DNA of 64,000 nt. Source: Solenopsis invicta (taxonomy: Eukaryota > Arthropoda > Insecta > Hymenoptera > Formicidae). Location of the stretch: positions 6,253,501 through 6,317,500 of the forward strand of contig NC_052669.1 of the NCBI RefSeq assembly GCF_016802725.1, given 5' to 3'. Below the pieces are notes generated by a model. That model worked only from the letters and a program-made list of their open reading frames with translations, had not been told where the DNA came from and ran no database searches. The first letter of the stretch is position 1. The number at the start of each line of letters is the position of its first letter. Shown piece after piece: positions 25,326 to 37,700 of this stretch. Both the position numbers and the translations under genes were made by a program.

Positions 25326-26694
25326 ATGTTTCCAGCTTATGCTCACTTGTCGGCTTACGACAGGCACAAAAAACTCGTCAATGATTATCTGACATTTTAC
25401 GGAAAGTCCGTATCGTCCTTCAAGCGAGACACGTATGTTGAATTTTTCTTTTCATGATTGTGAGTGAAGTAGAAAATTTTATTATTGTTGGACTCTGTGT
25501 TTTTTTGCCATTTTCACGTTAAATTTTTATTTCGACTCTGCTTTCTCATTTTGATTCCACTTTGGTTTTTACTTGCATATTTACTAAACTGTTGGACATT
25601 ACTTAAACTTGTATTTTCTCAACAGCATGATTAACGGAATGTACCGGCCAGCAAACAATTTGATTAAAGATTTTAAGGAACTTTTATTATATTTATTTCA
25701 TTTTTTATGTAAAAAAATATAGCATAGAACTGTTATATTCTTAAGAAGAGCATAGTTTTCAGCATTTCCTTGGATTTATTATTGATTAGTAACGCATGAA
25801 AGTTATAATTGAATAAACTTTGTAACAAACAGCACTTGACGTTTCGAGGTCCCGAGACAAAACTGATTACGACGTTATCAGAGAGAACCACAAGTTTCTC
25901 TGGGATCAAGAGAAGGATGTTCCAGATACATGGGGCGCAAAATTAGCTAAGAAGTACTATGACAAATTATTCAAGGAGTACTGCATATGTGATCTTACAT
26001 ATTATAAATATAATAAGGTATAAAATGTCTATTTCATTTTTGTATTTCTATATTTATTACATTTTGAATTGATTATCATAATCTATTATGATCAAGTTAA
26101 CATTATTAACTTACATATATGTTATGCATAGGTTGCTCTGAGATGGAGAGTGGAGAAGGAAGTAATAGATGGGAAAGGACAGTTCGAGTGTGGCAGTAAA
26201 ACGTGCAAAGAGAAGGAAAACTTGCGTTCCTGGGAGCTTAATTTTGGCTATGTAGAACATGGCGAGAAGAAGAACGCGCTAGTCAAATTAAGTATGTTTT
26301 ATAATTGGTTTAAAGAGATTACAGTTATACATATATTCTATATGTAAAATTGCTCTGTAGAAAATAATTGTTTCTTTTTATGTGTTAAGGACTTTGCCCA
26401 GAATGTTCCGTAAAACTTAATTATGGATCACAAAAGCGGGAAGTAAAAAGGAGAAAATCTTTGAAGCGTTTAAACACAAATTCTGAAAGTACACCACATA
26501 CTGATGTGCCTACTATGTCCAGTAATCCAGACTCGGATAATAAAGAGGATGCGGATTCTAACTCAATTGAAATACAAAGCAGTGAGGTTACTGATACGAA
26601 TGAGTCCAATATCTGGAAAGAGAAGCCAGTTGAAGATGTAGAAAAGACAAGAGAGAAAGAATTTGAAGAATACTTAGCAGATTTGCTTATGTGA
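25326..26694 (+). CDS. FRA10AC1: FRA10AC1 homolog, spliceosome-associated protein
   Basis: This nuclear protein is known in vertebrates from a folate-sensitive fragile site and from late spliceosomes. Four exons: 25326-25432, 25849-26017, 26132-26291 and 26390-26694, 741 nt or 246 residues. Conserved blocks are RHKKLVNDYLTFYG, LAKKYYDKLFKEYCI, RWRVEKEVIDGKGQFECG and NFGYVEHGEKKNALVKL. Two cysteine pairs (Cys112/Cys117 in CGSKTC and Cys148/Cys151 in CPEC) probably bind zinc. The C-terminus is Ser/Asp-rich and ends FEEYLADLLM, like the vertebrate protein. Compared with human the first 60 or so residues are missing. Either the insect protein is shorter or an upstream coding exon was not seen; the frame is closed by a stop 12 codons before this ATG. 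The acceptor of exon 2 (gtttcgag) has a poor pyrimidine tract but is the only in-frame choice. Confidence 0.93.
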
Positions 26695-26849
26695 ACATAA
26701 TTAGAGTTTTATTATAATTTATTTTTTATTTAGTATGTTTTATTGTAAATAGATCTTGGAAAATAGCTTTATTTCTCAATTCGTTGAATTTTTTGTAAAA
26801 ATATTAGAATGTACGATATAGCTATAGATATATTTATACAATTTCATTA

Positions 26850-26857
26850 ATAATAAA
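26850..26857 (+). terminator. Probable FRA10AC1 polyadenylation signal
   Basis: AATAAA within the context ttaataataaaattt, about 155 bp after the stop codon. Confidence 0.5.
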
Positions 26858-27770
26858 ATTTTTATATATGGAAGATAAAATTCAAAAAGCGCTAGAATAT
26901 TTTAACATAAAAGAATATCTTAACATAAAATTGCATTAATTTTTTATGCACAGATGTCTCGATTTATCTTTAATATATAGATGAAAAAAAGGAGTTGATA
27001 AATAAAATTGGAATTTAGAATTGTATAATTGGAAGTTTTTATTTTTTGATTATACCATTTTTTTATTAAATTATTTTTCTTTTACTTTATGTCGATTTTT
27101 GAAAATTTTGTCATACTGAGAAGACAAGGGTAAATTATTGACAAATTAATAAAATCACTATTATTGATAGTGATAAATTCCTCTTATTACCAATCAAGTT
27201 TTAATTTTCAAAAAATTGACATAGCATCAGAAAAAAATAATTTGGCAGAATTCAAAATTTTCGGAACCGCGATTTTTATATTCTTCGAAATTTATGTTTG
27301 TGAATTTGGATCATGAATGCAAACTTATGAAATATGGCGAACATAACGAGATAAAAGATAGTGTAAGCTATAACTTCAAACATTGTAAGTTTAAAAACTC
27401 TAATTTTATTTATTATTTTATTATTTTTCTTTTTTAATGTACATGATGAGCAATATTATAACTAAAAAGGGGCAAGATAAATTAACAAATCTAAACCTGC
27501 CCCAAATATGCTAAAACTCAATATATAATTTCAGTATTAAGGCATTCCTGGCGCCTAATATAGATTACGAAGATTACAATATTGATAATATATTATTGTT
27601 AATATATAGTAACAAAATAATTTTTCTGAAGGAAATATAAACAAATTCTATGAGTTGTATGAATAGAGATTATATATTGATATTTCCAGAAAGCTTTTCA
27701 AAGAGAAAAAATTTGTAATTTTAAAGTATTCTAATCATGTAAAATAGAATAAATTTTTATTTTGTACATT

Positions 27771-27772
27771 TG

Positions 27773-27828
<56 letters not shown>
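27771..27828 (+). repeat. (GT)n microsatellite
   Basis: A nearly pure run of about 28 GT units with a single interruption near its start. The Cys-Val open frame across it is an artefact of the repeat. Confidence 0.97.
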
Positions 27829-27829
<1 letters not shown>

Positions 27830-28751
27830 CATTAATTTGATACTAATGGATCAACATTTTTCTGTTTCGATTTTTTTCTATTGTTATTCTATGCTAATAT
27901 TCTATGCTAGTTTACAATGCATCCTACAATTTGATCGTATACAAAATTGAATATTGTCTTATTTTCTTGCAGTGTAAAGACTTATCTAACACTTTTTAAC
28001 ATGAATTTAGTAACTTGTTAGTATTTCTTGTCTTGATTCAGAATTACAGATTTTATTTTTCATTATTTAATTAATTAAAATTAGTATCTATTGAATATGC
28101 AATTACTAATTCGAAGAACGATTTTATAAGATTGTTTTATATTTGTTCTGTACACCTAGCCTAAATTGCACAATTCACTTAGAGATTGTTACATCTCGTT
28201 CAACTTCTATTACTTCGATTACAGTTTCAGTATAAGCTTATATTGCATATAAAAAGAGCGAGCTGATACTCAATTTTACAAGTTTAATATCGTTGATATC
28301 TTCTATCAAAACCTCAATATAATACTCCTCAACTTTAATATACATATATGTATAATCATGTGAAGTTAATATACAACATATACAATCCTAATAAAATCTA
28401 TTACGTGTTGTGTTATTCAATATAGCTAATTTCATAATATAAACATTTGTGCGCTAATTATTACATAATAATATCCCACCTACAAAAATATTAAAATTTT
28501 CTTCGAGGAATTAATATAATTAATATAAATATTGCCGAGTTTTGTCTTTTATGTCGACATCGTTTAAAAAATATAAATTACCATATATATTTTGACTAAA
28601 AATAGTTTACGCAGCTGAAACGTCATATTCTACGATTCCTTGAAAAACAAAATTCTACATATTATACATCAATCGTTTCGTTTTTCAGTCTATTTCAAGT
28701 ATAATGAAAAATAGTACTGAGTATATTATATCATAAAATATGACTTATCTC

Positions 28752-31700
28752 TCAATTGCAATTTATGTTTCTTGTAGACACTCTCATTTGATTAGCTTGC
28801 TTCTGCGAATCACTATCTTCATCGCTACAATCTTCATCGTGTGTATGTGTAACATTACGCGGTGTTTCCGGTCTTGCGTGTGGTATTTGATTATTAAAAT
28901 GATCCACATACAAATTCTTCTAAATAAAAAGATATAAAACACATTATTGAGACATATTCTCATTTTGATCAATTAATATCTTATTATTATGACCATAATG
29001 TTCTCATAAATACTTACGGAAGAAGGCCGATTATGCTCTTCCTCCTCGTCTGCTAGTTTAAACGTTCTCGAACGACTTATCATCGGCGTTTCCATAACGA
29101 ACCTTTGTTCATGTGCTACTGTACTCTCATGAGGCATCTAAAAACGTAATAAAGAAAGTCTACGATTGCCTCATATAAATAACAAGCCGTATATCCCAAG
29201 TACAGCATACAACTTACCAGCATAGCAGGTGCTCTGAACATATACGAAAAGGGATAGTAAATCAGATTCAAGAAAGTCGCCGCATATAAGTCAGCATACC
29301 TAACGACTTGACTGCTAAAAAACGTTTGTCTACTTCCGCTACGAAACAAAGAACCCATCATACCGTAAGCAAGGTCCATTTTGTGCGTGACATCCCTTAT
29401 GGACGCGCGTAATTTGGAAATATCCGGTTTTTCTTTTGTACTACTGTCTAAGTTTCTAAACAAAGTAATTAATATGACGTTAATAAAAACATGTTGCGAG
29501 ACATTTCATGTAACAGATATTTATTACCTCTCATATTACTTACTTGTACATTTCCCCGAGCATAACGTCCAGACGCTGTAATTCGGCAAACAATTGACAT
29601 TTGTCAGTCCATACGTGTAACTCTTGAACCAATTCAGGGACTATTAAAAATGTTCTCCAGCCCCTTATCTTCTTACTCTTTAAAATATCGCCGAATATGT
29701 GATCACCGACATACAACACATCTTTTCCTTTTGCGCCAATTAATTCAGTAAACACATCGCACGAGCCTCCGGAATATACTTCCCCTGTTTTAAACAAAAT
29801 CAATGAAAATCTCATACTTGCCAAGAACAAGAGTTTCTAAATTACATTTACTAAAGTTAGTTTATTTTATTACCTGTATGAAGCGGTCCTTTGTGAGTAC
29901 CAAGTTTTAAAGCACCCGTTCTCGTGTCCACTTGACGCAAGATTGTCCCTTCACCGAAGAACAATGGTTTTCGAGCGTCTACCACAATAGTGTCAAAATA
30001 GGTATTCCAGTTTCTGTGCGGTTCGTCAGGCTGAAACGAAAGCAACGCGTCTGAAAATCTATACTTAATACTTTGCAAGTATATTTCATTGTGAATGTAT
30101 TTCTCGCAGAGGGATCTCTCTTAAGAGAGATCATTTTTTAAATAAAAGAATTTCTCGTATAAATGTACAAATTCTAAATTACATGATTACTGTATAGGAA
30201 CAAAATTTTATTAGAATCACAATATTTATAATATATATTGAATTTCGAGGAATTCTTCAAATCATTAAATTTCACAAAGCTCGCTAATTTGTTTGTAGCA
30301 ATTAACTTTGAGAATGATGCAAAAATGAAACAAGACAGTGAATGAGAAAAAACGTACCCGTGCACCGTGTGGAAAATCGAACAAATAAGTCATAATTTTG
30401 TCCGTGAAAACGTAATCACTGTTAGTTAATAAAAACACTTTTGCTCCGCTCTCTCGGATTCTCGTAAGGAACATAGGCAATCTCTCGTCCTTCTTTACGT
30501 ATTCATCTAAGTTCTCGATAGTCTTCGATTTCAGATCACCGTGAAGGTGTATCCAATCTACCGCGCTTCGGACATCCTGAAATATGCTTTTGAAGCTCAT
30601 GGTGAGCTCACCTTCTTTCACTCCGGTCTTTTCTCTGGTATATTGCGGTGAGTTTGTGAAAAAGTCTATCAGACATGCCAGCAGATAGGTCTCTGGTAGA
30701 TTGAACAAGGTATTGAGCACGTAGACTCTAGACTCGTCTAACTGTAGAAATTTATTTGGATAAAGCTCGTAGACCTGAGAGCTGAAATGAAACAGAGACA
30801 AAGTACAGAAAGAGAGAGAGAGAGAGAAATAAGAGAATTCAAGCTCTGTGCAAGACGCGCAGGCTTTATGTTATATTTATCCCTTACTGTTTCAAGAATT
30901 CGAAGCCGTGGACACAAACTAAGATGTTCCCGTAAGCGTCCACTTTCAAGAGATTCCCGTGTAAAGTGTCGAACCATAATCCACGAACGGGAAAACTGGG
31001 ATCGTATTCGAAGGCCTTAATTTCCTGCGGATATCCCAGGGACACTAGACGATCCTTGAGCAGATTGAAGCCTAATTGCTCGTATTGTGGCGACTTGTAT
31101 TCTAAAATGTTTCGTATAATGGTTTTATTTATCTCAATGCTTCTCTTCTAAAAAAATATATATATATAAATATATATTGAAACAATTACCTGCCAATGTG
31201 TAATCCATGTCGAAGCCATAGAACTTGATGTTCTCCAGATGAAGACTCCGATTAACGAAAATTCTGCGAAAAAATGAAAAAAAAATTCGTCAATTAAGAA
31301 ATACCATAAATTAATTACAATAGTTGTAATTTATAATTTAGAAAGTGCGCAATTTATTTGATTTATAATGAGGAAACTTCAGAAAGACTTATGGCGAAGA
31401 TTTGTCGCGGCATGCTGGCGAACAAGTCGCTTTCTTCATGATTTTGTTGATAAAGAAATAATAATCGTGATAATCTTATAATATCAGAATCAATTTCTAA
31501 TCCGTATTGCATGCCGCTTTGCGGTGCAACAATCATGTTATTGTATTAAAGGACAAAAGCTGTGTGTAATTAGATTTGACGTGTCCAACAAATCACGATA
31601 TCAACAGATAATAATCAATATCAATGAAGTGTTGTCGAATAACAAGAGATAATCTTCTTTCTCTCATTCGTTTCTCTTCCTTTCTTGTTATCTTTCTTAT

Positions 31701-34700
31701 TAACCTACATTATTTATATCAGAGAGGATATACAATTCTACTTTTCAGTGACTTTCACAATATAATGAGTAAAAAAATGGTCTTTTGAATCGCAAAAAAA
31801 ATTCTGCACATCTAGTGTTTTAATTTAATATTAATATTAATCTTAACTTTTAGAATTTTTTAATATATTATCCTCGACAATTTAGTTTTATAGTGTGAAC
31901 TTTGTTTAATGCGTCAAACCAAATTTTCTATACAATTAAGCGTATCTTTTTCCGATGCTTTTGTAAGAACTCGTCTACATTTTCACATTAGCGATTGTTC
32001 CCGATACGCTATATGATCTAATTATCTTGAGACGCGTCAAGCCACGCGTTATTTATCATCGTTCGGGGCATTCGTGAAAATTATGCATTTTAAAATCGAG
32101 ACACGCTTTCAGTCCACAACTTTCGAATATGTCAGACTCTTGTCATGTAGACACATTCCGCAAAGATTTATTAACAGCACTAACTGTAATCAAATATAAA
32201 ACGTGGATTCAACAGGAATATTTGATTTTCTTGCTTTGTGTTTGATTTCGTAATTTTCTCGATCGTAAGAAAATTATAAAATTCCTTGAAATTTATTTCA
32301 TCGTACAGTAAAAAAAAAAATATATATATATTTAATCTTTGAGAATAGGACGTCATAAAGTTAATATCGTAAGATGAGTATTCTAATCTCAAAAAGCTAA
32401 AAGATTGACATATGCATAATAGAAACCATATATACCACACGTTTTAAATAATTAGAAATATGCAAAATAATTTTGAAGAAAATAAATAAATAAATACTAG
32501 GAAAAAATAAATCTCCAAGATTTTGAAAATGTAAACAAAATTTTTTAGAAACTGCTTCACAGAGTTCTTCTCAGATCATTTCATTCCACTTAAGTTAATC
32601 GTAATTTAAAATAAAGATGCAAATATTTTTTTATACACATCGTTCTTCCGGCGTTGATTAAAATGTTCAGATGACACTTCTGCTCTTCATCAAGCTCATA
32701 TCGTTTAACTCTTTCTTTCCGATTCTGTGTCAGTCGTGAATTTTCTCCTGTCTCGTAAATCGTTTTCTCGAATTTTTACGAATCTGTACGAATAAGAGGC
32801 AGCAATGGGAAGTAACGAGTTACAATCAGTTTGTTACTCATTAACGTTCTTTCTCATTAACTTTCTTACATTTTCATATAATTTGGTAATGAGGTTACAA
32901 TATCCCATAATAGTGATGGTAAGACCAAGTTTGGAATAGTCACTTTTGATAATCAACTGACATTATTATTGTCGAACATGCTTGTCAAAAGTAACTATTC
33001 CAATCCCGGCGTTATCATTAATAAAAAATTGTACCGTCATTACCAAATCGTTATTATAAAAAATAACGGTAATTCATTACTTGTTATTTCCCATTCCTAG
33101 ATAGAGAACAGATAACTTACTCGTTCTGGACGCACTGTCGCGAATTCATAAAATTCGTTGTTGACGAGGCATCGTGATTCACATCCTTCAGCCACATTTT
33201 TTTCGCGGAATATCAACTAATCATCAGTACCCTGCGATTGAGTTACATTCACGTTATCCAAGGGCAATGCCGATGCAATGAAATCACTACAGAGATGGTT
33301 CAGATCCGAGACGAAATATAATCGAAAAGAAACTGCGATGAATCTTCGATGATACGATAAATGTGATGCAATATATAAAGACGGTATTAATAATTATATC
33401 GAGAACACGTGTTGTAAGGCCAGAAATAAAGTTCGATCAACCTACGCATTCGTATTATAGGAATTCTTCTTTCTCATTTTATACATTACGTATTTAGCCT
33501 TTTGAAGAACGAATATTAACGTTTACTGGATTATATTACGTATATTAATTTAAAACGTGTTTAAAACAGCATTTTTACCAACTCTGTAAATATTCAATTA
33601 AAAAATCACTTTGCACAATTATTATCCAAAAATTTACGTAAGATTTTTTATAATTATATTTAATTTTTCGATTTTATATACATGCAGAGTTATAAATTAA
33701 AATTAAAAAAAATTCTGAGTGTCAGCTCGAATCACAAATCGTCTAAAACGAATTTTATAAAAGATCTCGCATAATACAGAGAACCGTCGTTTGATGCTCT
33801 GCTGATACTTAATTCCAGATCAATGAATACAGTTTCGACTTCGTAAGCACTCGTAATTTCCTCAGAGGACTGAGGAAAAAAAAAAGTTCGCGATTGAGGA
33901 AACTCCAAGTCGCGAAGATCCCGACGTCGTTTGTTACAGGTAATCTGATGAAAAGAACTTCGGGAGAGAGAGAGAGAGAGAACTTCGCGACGCCAGCCTG
34001 ACAAAATGCTGCAAGTGAACGCGAGTGAACGCTGCACAAAGGGAAACGTGTGTTCACAATTTAAAGAAAGCTGTTTATACAAGGCGCTCCGCGAAAATCT
34101 TCCAGCGCGTTTGGCAGATTCCTTCTGAGCCAGAAAACGTCATCGGACGCACTCTCGATGACGCACTCACGCGAACGAAAAGCTCTTCGGAGCCTGGTCA
34201 CGGTTCGCAGCGAACGAGCGAACGAGCGAGCGAGCGAGCGTGAAAGGCGTTGCTTTGACGGTGAAACAAAAAAGACGGCGACGACGACGATGCTGTCCGT
34301 TCAGTAACCAAACGTCAACTGGTCCGTGGTGAGCCGTCGGAGTCGATTAATACGATGGGAGCTAATTCGTCGTCTTCCGGACACAAATCTCTCCCCCAAT
34401 CCGAGGTGATCGCGTGCAGGACTGCTGTTCAAGCTCCAATGACTAGATGGATCGGAGACTTCTGTATATCAGCGTTCGCTCGGGTGTGTACGTGCGTAGG
34501 AATCACTTCGCAATTACGCAATGACGGCAATCGCAAAGCCGAAAAGCGGCGTGCGAACGAAACGGGGCATCATCCCCCTTGTTCCTTTCATTTCCTGCTC
34601 CGTTCTCTCCTCCGCGACGTCCAAACTGATAATGCAATGCTCAGCTTCTCTCCCTCTTCTTTCTTTTATTTCCTTTCTCATGTCGATGATACCGGGAGGG

Positions 34701-37700
34701 TGTTCCCGTGAACTTTAACGGAACGATAACGCATCGGTCTCACGCGAATCCATCCGCGCGCGCGCGCCAGGTGAGTCATATCACCTTGTGCTTGGTAGAC
34801 GCGTGAGAACTTGGCTGTATTCAGTCTAATTTTAGATGTTCCGAAATTGTCGATTTTGATCCTACGTTTGCAGTGCTTGCACGTATGCCGAATGAACTTT
34901 AAGCCCGACAAGGGATCGCGTTACCGTCTATGCGCGGTATGCGAAGGATCCCACTCGTCCGACGAACAGAGATTCGAGTATGCGATTAATTGCGCGATTT
35001 GTACAATTCGGTTGAACTTGTGTACAATTGTAAAATGCTAAATATTAAATTGTTACTAAACAAAACGTTAGAAACAAAGTATGCTAAAGCAAATTCGCAA
35101 ATAGGATTAATGTCAATTAACTGAGCAAATAAAATGGAACATTATAAAAATGGTGTGTATATTTAAATATTTCAAAAATACTACGTATGAATAAAACGAA
35201 ACGTTTCAATTTTACTCATTGTCAGTCTTTCTCAATCGTAAAAATGTCCAACGAATAAATAAAATATTAATTTATTTGATGATTCATATTCTAATTGTTT
35301 TGTTATTCAGAGTAATGTATTTTTTTTAATTACACTCTAATTTAATATATTTAACACTTTAAAAATTAACTTTTAATTTGATTTACGTTAATTTAATCTT
35401 AATGTAACTAAATTAACGTTACATGACATTAACTTTAACTTGATTTAATTTAAAGGAATTATTAATTTAGCCAATCCAAGAAAATAATAAATAATAATAT
35501 AAGTAATAATAATAAATAATGTCTTTCAAAGTTATTTTCTCATGTATAAGATTAAAGTTTCTTCAAACAAAATTACATATTTCTGCCCGTGGCACACTGC
35601 ACAAACGAGACGAGCTCGATCGCACACACATGCGTACAATGTGCCTTAATATCTAACTATCTAAGGATCTCGAGACGTCCCGACGGTTAAATTTCGTGCA
35701 ATCTCGTTCATTGTTCCTGGCATGACCTTCTTGACGACGTCTTATCTCGCTCTACGAATTTTTAGTTAAGTCGGTCACTTCGGTCAGAACGCTGCACAAG
35801 AGGATGTATGCATACCGACACGCAAGTCACGGCTAACACGCACCGCTTGCACTTTCACCAGTAATTTATTCACGATACTCCACGATACTTCCAGTGCGCC
35901 GCGTGTCTGCATTATGTGCATTATCTGCATATAAAATTATTTCAATAATTTTAATTTGCTTGACAATTAATGACGAATATAATATCAGCAGAGATCAACA
36001 AAAAAAAAAAAAAAGAAAATTTGATCGAATTCTTGTTAAAAGGGTTCTTTCGCTTTTGGGCCTCAAAAATCGATTTTTTTTTTAATATTTTAATAGTTTT
36101 AATCTTGAGAGAAAGAGAGAGTAGATTGCGAAGATGCAAAAAAACTTGTAAATTTTTCGAAATAATATTTTTTCAAATCTATTGTCTATAACCTATGATA
36201 ATTCATCCAGTTTAATCCGAGTGATTCAAAATTTTTAAGAGATATTGATAAAATGTTTCTTTTTTGTCCGATCAAAACGGATAAAAATTTTAACTGTTTG
36301 ATTCCTCTATAAAAAGTTTTTTTTTTTAAATCCAATTTTTTTTAAACTTTGCTAGACTTTGCAAAATTTTGTAACTTGGTTGTAAGTCGAACAAGAACTA
36401 TATTTGAACAGATTAAGAATTTCTTTTAATTTTTTCAGATAATTTATGCAACTTACAATAGAATTATAGCAACAGTGAGCCGGCATTTCTTTGATTCACT
36501 CGTACAGAGTTGCAAATAACATATATATTTTTCTTAATGTTTAAAAAAATAGGTAAAGAATACTCAAATATTAAAGAATAAATGTGCCAAGTTACAAGTT
36601 TATAGCTTTTATAGTTTTCAAAAAAAAAAAAAAAAAAAAAAAAATTCCTAAGAAGGATATAGTACCGAAAGCGAAAATAGACTAAAGAAAGATTTAGATC
36701 GAGTATTATTCTGCAGATTCCCGATTCTGCAATCAATAGCTAGAAGAAACAAAAAATCATAGAGACTCCTTACATATTATATATGATTGTCAATGCCTTC
36801 TGAATGTGTAACATACATCAAATTCACTCATAGGTAGCAATTGAGACGTTGATAAAGCGTTTATGGCGCAACGCTAATATCGACATGAATGAATTACACG
36901 AGCGTTTACTATTGCGACGTAGAAATTTCTCACGTTTGCCAGAAGTGCCTGCCAGTGGACTCGAAATAAGTTGCGTCCATTACGTAAGTTCTTGATCGCT
37001 ACTTTTATGCGTTCGCGGTAGATAAAAATGATGATTACGGACGAATGACCGCACGCGCGCATATGGTTTGCCCTAAAAAATAGAATATGCATTTTAACGA
37101 TAGCGATTTAAGTTTCTTCATTATTAATTTTGTTGCTATTCATTGTGTTGTTTATTATTAATTTTATTATTAATTACAACAATAAATCCGAGAAGATTTT
37201 TAGACTTTAGATTCGAAGAAATGTACGCACCAAAAATTAATATATATTAATTGTTGCTGCAAAACTCTGATGAACATTGTATACATGTATGTGTTTTATT
37301 ATTATAAGAAATTCATTTCTGAAACAATATTTTGCACGATTAAATTACAACGTCAATTGTCGTTGCTGCTATCTGCTTAGTGAAGAAACTTGTTTGCGTC
37401 GCTGGAAATTTTTAGTAGCTTTATCGCAATTGACTCACAAAAGCATCTTGACAGTTCTTGGTCCAACAGATTACGAATGAACATGCAATATGGGGATGAG
37501 AAAGACGGCTTTCTTAGTCGTCTACAGATAAAATACTTTCTTGTGAAATCGTTACATCGTTGTTGATTTTCTCGCTACTACTCATATCACGTTGCATATA
37601 AATACGAACAGAATAAATAAATACATTTATCATAAGGATTATGCATTTGAAAAATGTTTTATACATATATGTGTGTAAATTAATTTTGTTCATTCTAAAT

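Larger units (their letters stand above)
26695..28751. other. Intergenic, FRA10AC1 to NT5C2 3' ends
   Basis: This AT-rich stretch lies between two convergent genes and no exon is supported. It includes the 3' UTRs of both genes and a long GT microsatellite. Confidence 0.5.

Noticed and set aside
27762..27950. Open frame rich in Cys-Val
   Set aside because: It is the translation of the GT microsatellite.
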